A stretch of DNA of 64,000 nt from Liolophura sinensis (GCF_032854445.1 NC_088302.1:54034046-54098045), one strand, 5' to 3'; numbered from the stretch's first letter, positions 11,701-24,757 are shown. Notes: a model not told the origin generated them from the letters alone. Program-made: numbers and translations.

Positions 11701-14700
11701 TGCGTTTTCTGAATCACCCGAAGACTTAAAAACATCAGAGCAAATTTCGGTTGAAGGCTTCAAGCCGGAAAGTATCTTAGATCGGGAAACATCTCCACAA
11801 TACCCTCGGGAGGATCAGTCGTCTTTGGAAGTGTCCTCGGTGTCTGACACCGAGTCTCATCGCAATTCTCTTAAAGAAGAAGATTCAGCCGGTGAGTTGT
11901 CCGTCTCTACCAAGGGAAGTGTCCCTAGTTCGCCTCGAGGATCCGAGAGCCAAGAACCAGTGTATGTAGCCGATATACTTTACATTAACAGAGATGGAAA
12001 GAACTCGCCTCATGATTCTGTCAGAAATGATGAAACACATTCACATCGGGAATCCCTCAACCAAGAACATTTAAATATGGTGAATTCTGTAAACGACAAC
12101 ATAAATGGAACAGCGTCTTCCCAGGAAAGTACAAGACAGACTTTATCCTACAGGACAGAATCAGTACGTGACTGGAAAGGTGGGGCAGATTTATCCTGGG
12201 AAAGGAACGAGTCTATGTCTGACAGAAGTGAACATTCCCGCTTGCCTCAGGTATCAGACAGTCAGGAACGATCATTGTCAGAATCGATGAAAACATGCAG
12301 AGGAGTAGACACTACTGATTCATCTCATAGATCTGGGGGAAGAAAGGTGTCTGTAGAATCGTTATCATCTGAACATACAGACATTGTCACAGAGACAGTA
12401 GAGACAGTGCTCCCTAGATCAGTGGAGAGAAAGGTGTCTGTGGAATCGTTATCATCTGATCATACAGACATTGTCACAGAGACAGTAGAGACAGTGCTCC
12501 CTAAAGCAAAGGAGAGAAATGTGTCTGTGAAATCGCTATCACCTGAACATACAGACATTGTCACAGAGACAGTAGAGACAGTGCTCCCTAGATCAGTGGA
12601 GAGAAAGGTGTCCGTGGAATCGTTATCATCTGAACATACACACATTGTCACAGAGACAGTAGAGACAGTGCTCCCTAAAGCAAAGGAGAGAAATGTGTCT
12701 GTGAAATCGCTATCACCTGAACATACAGACATTGTCACAGAGACAGTAGAGACAGTGCTCCCTAGATCAGTGGAGAGAAAGATGTCTGGGGAATCGTTAT
12801 TATCTGAACATACAGACATTGCCACAGAGACAGTAGAGACAGTGCTCCCTAGATCAGTGGAGAGAAAGATGTCTGGGGAATCGTTATCATCTGAACATAC
12901 AGACATTGTCACAGAGACAGTAGAGACAGTGCTCCCTAGATCAGTGGAGAGAAAGGTGTCTGTGGAATCGTTATCATCTGAACATACAGACATTGTCACA
13001 GAGACAGTAGAGACAGTGCTCCCTAGATCAGTGGAGAGAAAGGTGTCTGTGGAATCGTTATCATCTGAACATACAGACATTGTCACAGAGTCAGTAGAGA
13101 CAGTGTTCCCTAGATCAGTGGAGAGAAAGATGTCCGTGGAATCGTTATCATCTGAAAAGACAGACATTGTCACAGAGACAGTAGAGACAGTGTTCCCTAG
13201 ATCGATGGAGAGAAAGGTGTCCGTGGATTCGTTATCATCAGATGATACAGACATTGTCACAGAGACAGTAGAGACAGTGTTCCCTAGATCAGTGGAGAGA
13301 AAGATGTCTGTGGAATCGTTATCATCAGACGATACAGACATTGTCACAGAGTCAGTAGAGACAGTGTTCCCTAGATCAATGGAGAGAAAGGTGTCCGTGG
13401 AATCGTTATCATCAGACGATACAGATATTGTCACAGAGACAGTAGAGACAGTGTTCCCTAGATCAATGGAGAGAAATGTGTCCGTGGAATCGTTATCATC
13501 AGACGATACAGATATTGTCACAGAGACAGTAGAGACAGTGTTCCCTAGATCGATGGAGAGAAAGGTGTCCGTGGAATCGTTATCATCTGATCATACAGAC
13601 ATTGTCACAGAGACAGTAGAAACAGTGTCGTACAGGATAGATTCAGACAATAGAAATGACTTGAAAGCAGATGTGACGGAGAGAAATTATAATAAGAACC
13701 GTGAGAGTGATGAAGAAACAATCAGATACGAAACAGAAGAAATAATTTTACCGAGCATATTCAAAAACAAAGGCAATGAAAGTCAAGGTATTAGTCAGGG
13801 TGATTCTGAGAATGAGAGAGAGAAAACTAGCCATTCGTATGCTTCAGGGGAGAGGCTGCTGCGTCAAAGGTCAGGTCTTGGTTATAGTAGACTGGACTCC
13901 CTAAGTGACAGCTACGGCTCTGATCGTCAAACAGAATCATTTTATTCCAGTGAACGTCAGGCATCATTGATTAGAAATGACAATGACGAACAGACCGTAA
14001 AATACACAAATACCGGTATCACAAAGCCTTCTCAAGTCTGGGGCTTTGATACCGGGTTTAGCACGTCCCGGCAAGACCCTAGAGACAAAGCCTCCACATC
14101 TTTTCGTCAGAGTAATGCGAGTGACAGCGACCTGGAGGAAAGCTTAGGTTCTATAACAACTCTTCAGGACAATGAGAACCTGTCGGATTTAAGTAATTTA
14201 GACGATACACTGGGGTCGCGGACCGAGGAGAACGCCGGTGGAGAACAGAGCAGGTATTTGAGAGATTATACAAGGCAGCGTGACATCAGTAGGAACACCT
14301 CTTTCTCCGAGGACACGTATACATCGGTTCATGAGGAGTTTTATGTGCCGATCCCCCAGAAGCAAACAGAGGCCAGGGCAGAGGGATCTAAAGGCCACAG
14401 TCAAGCAGACAACTTTCCCTCGTACAGAGAGCGTTTTTACGGGAGATCTACTGGCGAGACCGGAGGGCCAATTGTGAGACAAGACGCTAGTTCAACGTAT
14501 ACATTCCAACCCGAGACACGGGCACAAAATGTAAGTGAGTCGAGCGACGGTTTTTCTGAGAGGTATTCCAATGTAAACGGTGCAGAGCAAAAGTCACAGG
14601 AGAACGATTCTGTGCTGCTTTGGTCTAGCCTGTTTTCACAGCCTGACACGGTCCAAGGGAGATCAGCGTGGCAGGCACACAGCTCTGAGCAGGCAGATAA

Positions 14701-17700
14701 TAGAGTATTTACAGACCCTTCAGGCTACAGGGAAAAACCTGCCGAACAACTTCGCGAGAATAATATCAATATTGCAAAAAAAGGAGACAGTTGGGGAGAT
14801 CACGTGATATTTTCTTCCTCCAACCCCCCTGTATATGGAGTAAGGCTTGACGGTGACAGCGACGTCACAGCTCAAGCAGAACTTAGCGAGGAATTCGACA
14901 AGGACAGGGAAAAACTATCGGGAAACGCATTCTCTGCTAATTTTACTTCCGAATCACGTCCGGGGAAATATGAGAAATCACTTAATGGAGGTAACCACAG
15001 CCTGTTTTATGACGGTTCAGCGGACACAGCTCAGCAGGTGAAAGGTGTTAGAAGGCTGTATACTAGTGAGGGGAAGGACAAGCATCAGAGTGGACAGAAA
15101 TACCAAAGAGGTAGCATGGCGTACTTACTGACGGGCAAGGAACATATGTCAGGAGATGTGAACCGGAGTGGTTCATCTACGCCCCAGAGAAAAGACCTTT
15201 ATGTGGAAGAGGACATAGTAATGTCACATGGTGGCGTGGATGAAAGGAGAGGGTCGCATAGCAGCAGAGATTACCTCAGTGACAATCATGGCGGACAAGA
15301 TTTTTTCCATTTTGATATGAAATCCCCTAGCAACAATCACAGGGAAGCCAACGAAGGTAGACGAGAAAGAATTCAGCACATTGAACGTAGCGAAACAAGA
15401 ACTGTGAACTCGGCAAGCGACCACGTCGAGGTTTTGCCGGACACCTATATAGGCACCTCAATACCCTCCGACCTGCCGGACTCCTATATAGGCAAGTCTA
15501 AATCTCCCACCTCCATTCCTATTCACATAAAAACTAACGGTCGGAGTGCAGACGAGGTGAGTCAGAATTCTTCCCGTGTGTCTTTGCATGAGAATAAAAC
15601 TTCCAGTAATCACCGGCCGTATGATAAGAAAGATGGTAAAGGGAGCCGCGATAAAAAATCTGAGCACAGACGAACAGAGCACACTACAACCACGTATATG
15701 TCTTCTCAAAACCACAACGGTGACAGTAGAAATCACGGCACCTCCGAGCGATCGGGGCGCACCGACCACACTAATGTGATCCATGTACAGACTAACACAA
15801 CAGGTCTAGATTCTGGCCGCAGGGAAAGGCGAAATGTCGATCTGACGTCTAAACATGAATTGGGAAAGCCCTCAGGAGATGACAATATAAGCATCTCTAG
15901 CCTCTCTTCTCAATCCAGTTCGTCATTTGCAGAGGCGGGGAATTCTTTCGTTTCGCCTGCTTCTAGAAATCCCCAGCGGAAGGAAAAACGCGGTTTACAT
16001 GCGGAGAAGAGCAGACGTGCGGACACAGTAAGCGTTGAATATATCTCTGAGAATAGACAGCCCGTTAATCAGGCCTCAATGCCGAAACACGCTAAGAAAA
16101 CGCACTACTACAGTAGTAATGTGGAGTCTGACTTTTCAGATAGGGACCAGCGATCTTCTAAAGACGTTCAATATCTGATTAAATCGCTGGAGAACGACAC
16201 GAAGCATCCCCGCCGACCAATCCCCGGCGTGGACAGAGATGCTTTTTCGTATCACGTGACCTCGTCAAGTAATGAAAACAAGTCTTCGTCTCGTAACAAT
16301 CACGTTAATGAGGTGGACGTCACAACCCGAGAGGCCATGCGAGACAGGACGAACAAGCCTGTACAGGGATCCTCCCATGTTATCAGACAATACAAGGAGG
16401 AGCGGATCGTAGAAGACGTCAAGGGACCAAGTTCGGTGCACCTCGCGCCGGAGAGAGTGGATAGCGGCCAGAGAACTATTGTACTTCAGAACGGACAGCC
16501 ACAAAACAGGGCCATCAAAATACACGCTTCCAGTCTGGATCGCTCTGATTCTGACAGAACAGCTACTTTGGAGGATTCTAAGAGACACAAAAAGAAGGGC
16601 CACCCATCAGCTGGGGAGACCAAATTGTATGTAGACAGCTCTGGAGCACCTCATCACAGAGTGAAGTCGGAGAAAGTGAGAGTTGTCAAGGAAAAAACTT
16701 ATCACAAGAGCCACTCGGTCAGCTCGGACGACTATTCCTCCGACGAAGAAGGTGGCAGGCGCAGAAAACCAGATTCAGGTAAAGTCTCCACAGTTTTATA
16801 CGATTTTTCCTCCAAACAACACCCGAGTTTGTCTAACGTTGTACATCTTGAGGGCGCTTCGGGTTTGAAGTCCCGGGATAGCGTTAACAGTCAGGATATT
16901 TACAGTACTCCTCGTAATACTGACAAGCCTTACCGAGCACGCTCCTCTTCCGAATCTTCTCTCTCAGACCACGACCAGAGAAAGGGCACCGGCATCAACA
17001 AGGCCAAGTCCCAGGAACTTTGGCTGACCCAAGACCTCAACAGACACCAGCCTCGCAAGTACAAATCGGAGAACGTTTTTTACGAACATTACAACGTTAA
17101 GCGAGAAAACCCGATGTATGTCGAAGGCGATAAAGTAGTGTATGTGTCTCCGCATACAAAACATGGAGCCCGCAGTCCCACCCGGGAGATATATGTGGAC
17201 ACGAAATCCCACCCGACCCACAGGCACCAGCTTTCTTCGTCGTTTTCCTCGATTTCCCCGGCAGGTTCCCCTACTCCTGAGGACCGCCACGTTACCACCG
17301 TCAGCTTTGACGAGAGTTTTAACCGTAAGCGCAGTGGCAGTCCTATTATCGAAAACAACGTATACAAACCCAAAGTCCACGTGAAGAAACACCGAGTGGT
17401 TAAAACTGATCAACAAATTATTCGTCCTGCTGAATCTGATAATGAGCTTTATGTACGCGGGTCAAGATCGTCACCTTATCGTGTGGTGGTCAAAGGGGAC
17501 AGGCAAAGGAGTGGTCGGAGCAGCGACACCGATGACAGTTTTTACAGCGACACAAGAACTTCTGGCTCTCACCGCTCTACCATCAACATCTCCAGGGGAT
17601 CGGACAAAAGGCCCGACCCTAACGTACCGGCCGTTATGTCCATCCCTCTGTCCAACCACCCAGTCGCTATGACAATCCCTGGGGTGCAGGAAACAAAATA

Positions 17701-18527
17701 CGTGACCAACAAATCTGAGAGAGTGGAGTTACGGCGCAGTGCCAGTTTAGATTCTGTTAGGGACATGGTGGACTATCCGACAGATCTGAAAAACAGCTTC
17801 CGATCAGAGAAAGTTTTGCACCTCGGGAGCTCGTCAGATGGACCCTCCTCACCAGAAATGAGAAGCCCCAGCTCGCCATACGTCAGCACCATCACCATCC
17901 TTAATAGGAAGTTGAATGTCAAGGACCCCAACGTCGACTCAGGCAACGGCACTGAGATAATTAGTTCTGATGATGACATCAGATACCGGTCCCAGTTGAA
18001 CCCTGTCAAGGAGGAGGTTGTCTATGCGACCAAGGAAGTGCCTCGCAGCGAAACCAGGAGGTCAGAAAAACACACAACTTACACAACATATGAGGAGTAC
18101 AGAGACAGCAACGACAGTTATGAGTATGTGAAACCTTCGCAGCAGAAAGTCACCACTATCCGCCAGGAGCGCCAAATTCCCATCAGAGAGGAAAGAATTC
18201 GTCCTGTCCGCGAAGACAGGGCCAAGGCTGTCCGTGAATCACTGCATGAGAAATTTAGCAACATGAGTTACGAGCAGAGCCATGAACCACAACAAGTGGA
18301 ACAGAAATCTACGTCCGATCTTAAGGTAGTCCGCGGACAATTTGTCATCCGTAACTCCATGGACATTGATTTGGACGAAGGGGACTCATTGGGGGTAGAT
18401 GACAACATCAACATTTTTGATAATTCCTTTACAATGAATAAGGAAAATCCTCTTTACCAGAGCGACCCTGACATTTACAACAAATTCGAGAGCGAAACAG
18501 TGGAAGAGCGGAAGATAAGAATAAAAG
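8711..18527 (+). CDS. Giant disordered Ser-rich protein, exon with residues 1-3272 (unknown family)
   Basis: This is one uninterrupted coding exon of 9817 bp, giving 3272 codons plus one base. The start has a good context (AACCATGT), a stop lies in frame upstream, and no earlier in-frame ATG stays open. The protein is dominated by Ser, Asp, Glu, Asn, Arg and Thr, with few hydrophobic runs and no signal peptide or membrane segment, so I infer a long, largely disordered intracellular protein. Residues about 1207-1641 are a 29-residue tandem repeat. Visible short motifs are PPVY (residues 2039-2042, a WW-domain ligand type), ENPMY (2799-2803) and ENPLY (3245-3249, NPxY types that bind PTB domains), and several Tyr sites such as VIYSEI. 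The C-terminal third is rich in basic Arg/Lys/His clusters and phosphosite-like RxxS. The exon ends at AAAAG|GTTAGT, phase 1; reading on would stop two codons later. I do not recognise the family. A scaffold or cytoskeletal role is only a guess from the motifs. Confidence 0.92.
12329..13633 (+). repeat. Coding minisatellite: 15 tandem 87-bp (29-aa) units
   Basis: The unit begins RSVERKVSVESLSS, continues with an acidic or His pair and TDIVTETVETV, and ends in LP or FP. Fifteen units lie in perfect frame inside the giant exon; the first is shortened and the last runs into SYRID. Units 3 and 5 carry KAKERNVSVKSLSP in place of RSVERKVSVESLSS and follow near-identical partners. Units 2-3 and 4-5 therefore look like a 174-bp duplication. 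Late units share DDTD and VFP, which marks a second local expansion. Every unit keeps ER-[KN]-[VM]-S, an Arg-directed kinase-like site, and the TE[TS]VETV segment. The DNA is nearly identical between units, implying recent expansion or gene conversion. Confidence 0.96.
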
Positions 18528-19067
18528 GTTAGTTGTCTTTTCTCTTCCATGTATATCAGTTTAATCACTGTCGTATTTACTAATATCATGCACAGCTAGC
18601 CATCTGGCGAGTATAAACTGAGTATAGCCTAGATTCTCACAATATTTGCATGGCTCGGTTTCTTTTTCTGTCTGTATATAAGCTATATATTATCACGAAC
18701 AATCATGTTGCCTGTACGTAAACTTACATTTCTCTGATTTTTAATCGCAGCTTTATATAGGTACACACTTCTAATGCGCTAAATGCTTTCTCTTCCATAT
18801 AGCTCAGTAGATTAATACAGTCACATCGCTACCCAAAATACATTGACCGGTTAGTATGCTATCGACTTTCGCAGTATGTTCCTCGTCCCATTAAACGCTC
18901 TGTCTTAATAACCCCCTTTTTGACAACATACTGCCTACATGTGCTTGTATATGTCATGCACCTTCTTTACCTAAGTTCCCACTGTTCTGTTCCTCAGATG
19001 TTCTTAATATGAGTCATAATATAATAACTGAAAGCTTTGATGTATTTGTGAAAATCTTTGTATTTAT

Positions 19068-19157
19068 ATATTACCTGATGGTTTATATCACCTGATGGTT
19101 TATATTACCTGATGGTTTATATTGCCTGATGGTATATATTGCTTGATGGTATATATT
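19068..19157. repeat. 17-bp tandem repeat, five copies
   Basis: The unit is close to TTACCTGATGGTTTATA and drifts to TGCTTGATGGTATATAT. It lies wholly in the intron. Confidence 0.9.
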
Positions 19158-19735
19158 TTTTATTTTTTAAGCTCACTTTTATTTACACCCTTGACTTTTA
19201 CATGGACTTGTAACTCAGACAACTCCAGTTAACATGTGGATACTGTCGCCTGTGTTAGCTGTTCGTCCTGTGTGTAACAACTCTGAACAAACACACACGT
19301 AACAACAACTTCTAGAAGGCGAATCCACAAAAACTGCCCTTAGAAATGCAAATGAACAAGTATGTCTGGTTAGATGAGACTGGCAAAACCCGTTGAACAA
19401 ATAAAGAGGAAAAAAACCGGGTTAGTGTGCATGATAAACGAACTGAGTAGTCTTGTAGTTTTAAATTTAGCATTATGCATGAAACTAGATGTTTTTTTAC
19501 ATATGTCAGTACCTCTAATACATGATGATGGAAAGGTGGAACAATTTGTAATCTGTTATCCATAAGTAAAGATATATGTATACAGAAGACTTCTTGTTAA
19601 ACAGCCTCTGTCGCTGCTTTGGCTGAAAGCCATCTAAAATAAGACTCCGAGTCATTTGTGTGAAACAAAACAGGTTTGCTGTTTATCCGCAATCGTAAGG
19701 GATGGCAGTTTGGGGAAGGTGTGTGTATATGTGCT

Positions 19736-19750
19736 GGGGGGGGGGGGGGG
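19736..19750 (+). repeat. Poly-G run (15 G) in the intron
   Basis: Fifteen consecutive G are followed by CGG. A run this long could form G-quadruplex structure in DNA or in the unspliced RNA. Its length is error-prone in sequencing. Confidence 0.9.
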
Positions 19751-22700
19751 CGGTTAAACAAGTAAATGACAGGATGCCTTCTGTAACAAAACCAACCGAA
19801 AACGAATGAAATTTGTTCAAGTAATTCTTACTCAAACAGGGAAAACACCACTTTCACTGGGTCTTAGTGTTTTATATTCTCTTCCAACTAGTGTCTATTT
19901 TTGCCTGCACAGGTGTGCATACGTTGATTGCGGGTGTAAAGTAAACACAGATAGTCTACACAGGTAGACCTGTTTAATAAGGAATGCTAAAATGCACTCG
20001 AGCGAATCTAACAGGCTGAGATGGACGAAGCGTATAGACGTTATATGTATGATCCGGTGGACTGTCAATCATTAACCAGACGGCTGTTGTAATAGCCCTG
20101 CTCACACAAACTTCCCCGTTGTCGTTGCACCAGGTGCCAGGGCACACTCTCTGCATGTGCTTTACCACATACCTAAATATCGCCATGAATGCATGACAGG
20201 CGTTTGATAATTATTGTAATACATACAATTCTAGGTTTAGATTGTCAAAAATCGCTGTCAGAAATAATATCCTGTCTCATCCCGGGCAGTTTCGTTCTCA
20301 GCAGGTGTTTTCCTCATAAATTTCACAATCTTCATAGTATGAATATTTATTGCCGTATTAAAACATATCATACGGCATGTAACACAACATAACCTGGCTA
20401 GTTTGAAGCATTTGTAATTCATGATGACAGATTTAACGATATGCATTGGCTAGTCTCTTCTGTATACATAATTGTCAAACTGAAGACTTATATAAGGCTA
20501 ACGTGAAAGGAGGATTTAGCTCATTTCGGGCATGAGACTTAAATCGATAGAAACACGTTTACGTATGCAATAACAAAACCCTATACAATGTAACACCATG
20601 AGAATATAAAAAATCAGGTCGTCTGCATGCATGAGACCCTAGATGGTTTTTATGCATCTTCACATTCGAATTTAAATGAAGATTTGTTCAATTGCAAATA
20701 TGGAGAGAATGTTAAGCTGGTTATAAGGAAACTCCAGTGCCCCGGGGATGGGGGACGAGCCAACACACTATCTCCCCTCTATTCACAGTTGACAATGAAT
20801 AGTTAGTATTAACCAAACCGTCGTCATGGAGCTATTCAGAAACTGAATGTGAGTGTAATGTCGCGTAAGGATTTAACAGCTGTTGAGCCATTCCTCGACC
20901 GTGTGTCATATCCAGTCCGCTTAATGCATAAAATTAGTCCCTTGTAAAATTTGAACGAATTCCACTGTGCTTTGTATCAGTGCGTCAGGGTATAATCTGA
21001 TTTAGATTGTCTGCTGACAATACCTCTCGCGTCATTTGATTTTGCGCACATGCGCATTCCGTCACTCTGAATCTAACCGACTGTGACTAATGGAATAATA
21101 ACAACGCACATAGTGTTATGGTACATATAAAAGATTACATTACTGTTAAGCGTAATTTGCATAAAAATATAACGAAAGGGTATTACGAACAGATCCACTT
21201 GAATATGGATACCCATTAATGCAAGAGCACATAGTTGCGTTCCCTGTTATTGTCACGTAGAGAAAATGAATATCTGTTCACCAAATTCCAAATATGTCAT
21301 TTTACAGCTTAAACTTGTTCACGTTGACATGTCAAGTCATAACACTGCGTCAGTCTCTTGGTGTAGCTTTTAAAATGTAAAACTTTCTTCATAATTGCAT
21401 ATATGTACACCTGAGGCAATTGCAAACCGCAGTGTATCATCATTTTAAAGCTGAACTGGCATATTTTCACAGTGCTATTACCTTTGATATTCATCCGACA
21501 TTTTTACGTCACTAAATTAATCCAAACTGTAACTGAACTTGTGACGTGAAATCTCTGAAGAATTCAAGGAATAGAGAGCCACTAACGAATATAATGTGCT
21601 CAACATTCATATTTGCCACTTTTCCTCTAATACCTCTATCCTTCCTGGATACATGCATGCAGCTATCATCTTCAATAGAGAGTTTCGTGTTGGAACTCTT
21701 TTGTCGTCAAAGGTAAAATCAGTCCTACTGTGACATGCGACTGCTGAAAATTGTGAGGCAACTTTGTTGGAATTAATTTGAAACCGATCACATGTTTCGC
21801 CCTTTTCCAGAGGTACAAATGACACACACCTTTCCATTAGGAACTTCTCCAGTTCACAAAACGTTCTTATGCTCAATTTTCTCTTTCATTCGTCTGCTCT
21901 AAATTATTTTTATGACACTTTTGGCAAACGTCTATGTTATAGTGAATGAGATCAAAAACAGATACCTAATATTATGGACAGGTCATATGATACATGTAGA
22001 CTTTTCTCTATTCATCGATAAAAGAGCTCAAACTCGAAACTGCCTTACTCATCAACCATTCTTCCACTGGAAGAAGCGAGTTGTCCCAACATTAAATAGG
22101 GTTTGTGGGATGATAAAAACACCACAGACGGCCCAAAATTTTAAACTGGTCAATAGAAATAAAATATTAGACTTCATTTTATTCAGTTTATAAGAAAGTA
22201 CTTATGGATGTAGTTTTCAGTGGATTATTCTACTGATTCTTATTTCTGTTTGGGTATTCTTTCCTTCTGAGATCAGTGCTTGAAATTAGAACTGGCATTT
22301 ATGGTCACGCTCCAGTTTTTGTGTTCTGCCTCTCTGAAAGTGAAAAGAGCTTCGGTGTTTACCCCCTTACCCCAGCTTTGTTGATATTTGGACGGGGACG
22401 ATTTATCTTAGTTCACACTGATCTCTTTCCCGGATTGATATTCCGGTATCTTACTTAATCTTGCAATTCCTCTCTGCTAATTCAACATTATTATCTTTTA
22501 ATAAAACACACAGCGACTCTGAAACACAAGACTCCTGATTCCCAGTTGCTCTCTATACTGTGATTAAAGCATCACAGTGTCTTACTAAAACACGCCCACT
22601 TTCTCCTTCATCATGGCATTTTCATTACAGTCATTAACCATCCAGTCACTTGATTCCTGTCCCAGTTTACATCCTGATATTATTTACGTCGAGAAATAAA

Positions 22701-23147
22701 TCTATTATTTGTCATGCCTTTAACCCGAGGAGATGTGCAAAATTATTACAGCCTGGTAATGAAATGTCTTTTGTCTTTTTACTAACTGGATTAGCATGGA
22801 TTTACGACTTGGTGACTTGCTTATTTAACTTAAATTTAAAACACATTTATTGACAAAGACAATGCTTGATCATGTATAGCTTTGCGTAGTGAACGATATT
22901 AAAAAGATCAAAGGAGTAAAACATTAGATCCTGATAGTTTATTTATGAAATACTAGAGTTTATCAGTCACTATATACATGAATATAGTATTAACTTTGTA
23001 ACCTAGCATTCGAGTTTTACTCAGCCACATGTATACGTTTTCCCAGATGTTGTATATGTATGTGTCTATGCATGAGGAATGTTGGCTTGTAGTTGCATGC
23101 TTCTCTATATAACCATTTGTCTTGTGCATGGTATCGGTGTATAACAG

Positions 23148-23977
23148 AGCCAAACCCTGGGCTGTCGGAAAATAGTGTGCGGTTGTCGTGGGACGAGGTA
23201 GATGCTCGGAGAAGAGAGAACCGGCATGCTGGTAGTGGTAGCGGTAGAAAAACTCTCTCGTCTATTCACCTCGAATACGATAGAAATGATCTCGATGTTC
23301 CTTATGCAGAAGGCGATTTTGGAGATGGCTTCGAGGATATCATCCAGAACACCCGGCAGGCCGCCCTGAAGAGCGCCCCGAACAAGAAGAAACAGAACCT
23401 GAGTCAGATGCTCCTGTCTAAACTGGCTCAGATTGATTCCAAGGACATCACTCAACACATTGACGTCCAGCACAACAATGAGGAGATATACGGCGACATC
23501 AAGTTCATCCACGCCGATGGCAGCAAGTCCGAGGCGATGGATACGACCAACTTCGACTCCGTCTCGGAACACATCGACTTGATGCTGAAAGAAGGTAAAG
23601 CCCTGATAACGATCAAAGTGACCGCCGAAAGAATTATCCCTATAGACTTTGAGTTCAATGTGTGGAGGAAGAGCCAGGCCATCGTAACGAGGAACATTGA
23701 GATCGACCTCAAGGCTAACGACCAGAGGAGGCGTCTGTACGAGCACGTAATGGAGACGACGCCGAGGAGGATGATAGGTTCCGGCTCCTCCAGCTACCAA
23801 CAGTCCGACGAAGCCGTCCTCAGCAGCAAGGACACGCTCAAACTCTTCACACGACTCCTCAGTGTGGCTGACAAAGACGAGAAGGCAATCGAGCGAGATG
23901 AAGTGCGATATGAAACGAAGCACAGGGACCGCTCGGACTCACTACCGTCTTTGTCAAATGCTGACATGTTGTACTGA
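23148..23977 (+). CDS. Terminal exon of the giant gene, residues 3273-3548
   Basis: This exon completes the split Glu codon and adds 275 residues, ending at TGA 23975-23977. It begins PNPGLSENSVRLSWDEVDAR. After a Gly/Ser/Arg linker and an acidic stretch (DVPYAEGDFGDGFEDI), a basic helix-like segment (about 3347-3370) leads into a compact, less biased region at about 3370-3476. That region includes EIYGDIKFIHADGSK, a predicted helix (HIDLMLKEGKA) and beta-like segments (LITIKVTAERIIPIDFEFNV and AIVTRNIEIDLK). This is the only part of the protein that looks folded. The tail is polar and ends SLSNADMLY. The exon is visibly richer in G+C than its surroundings. Bases upstream of 23148 stay open in frame, but the acceptor and the perfect phase match favour this boundary. 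I do not recognise the domain. Confidence 0.88.
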
Positions 23978-24731
23978 ACACTCTCCGACATATTTATGTG
24001 CCAATACTTGCGTCATTTCTACATCGACAAGAACAAAGAAGCTTCATCCTGGACCATCCGGTTTTCTCCAAATTTGTTAGCTCATTAAAAGATTATCTAA
24101 GGTATATTTATATAAATATGTTCTGGCAACGTGGTGCTGATTTCAACATGTGGGACCCCCTATGGTCTATTGCATTTTACACTATTACCTGTGCATATTA
24201 AAACTGCCTCATGGATGGAATTTTGGCTCCTAACATCTCCTGGGACGTTACAGAATAACGTTTGTTTTACTCGGAAGTGCTTCTTCCTGCTTTTGTAAGA
24301 AACACCGCCTCCCAGATTGCAAGAAGCTTGTGAAACAGTTATTAACTGTGCACTTTCTGCGGCAGATTTATGGCTGCTAAAATGTTGTTTCAAGCAAGTG
24401 ACTCAGATTAAAAAGCTTGGATCTACCCTTTTCATTGTGCTCGAAACAATATGCACTTTAACCTCTCCATTCAATGCGCTTCGTGACACTATTCGCAAAG
24501 ACTGTCTCAAGAGGCTTGGACAGTGATCGTCGCCAAACAAAAGTTGTCATTTAATTTTCCATGAGAGACAGACCATTCTTTTGGCTCCATATCACTTTAA
24601 GAGGATTGTGGAATTGTGTGCCAAAGTCTGTGGTAATACTTCCGATCACACAATTTTTCCAATCATATTTTTGAATTCATCTTCCAATAATATTTTTGCG
24701 CCAGTGAATTTCAGCGACCGACTCAGGATGT

Positions 24732-24757
24732 GAATTCAAGATAATGGCGTGCAGTGA
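24732..24757. repeat. Short dispersed repeat around AATGGCGTGC
   Basis: GAATTCAAGATAATGGCGTG here closely matches GAACTCAAGAAAATGGCGTG at 63815-63834; similarity continues for a few more bases and then stops. It looks like a piece of an unidentified dispersed repeat rather than two independent start codons. Confidence 0.45.

Larger units (their letters stand above)
18528..23147 (+). other. Intron between the large exon and the terminal exon
   Basis: The donor is AAAG|GTTAGT at 18528 and the acceptor is TATAACAG|AGCC ending at 23147, after a moderately pyrimidine-rich stretch. The joined codon is G+AG (Glu), giving KIRIK-E-PNPGLSENS, so the phase fits exactly. Inside are a five-copy 17-bp repeat (19068-19157) and a G15 run (19736-19750). 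I see no further exon or transposable element. Confidence 0.85.

Noticed and set aside
12460-13521. 353-codon minus-strand open frame inside the large exon
   Set aside because: The 87-bp unit is a multiple of 3 and lacks stops in this antisense frame, so tandem repetition alone keeps it open. It ends where the repeats end.
23105-23923. 272-codon minus-strand frame opposite the terminal exon
   Set aside because: It is a shadow of the GC-rich coding exon. The plus-strand frame has matching splice phase and continues the large protein.
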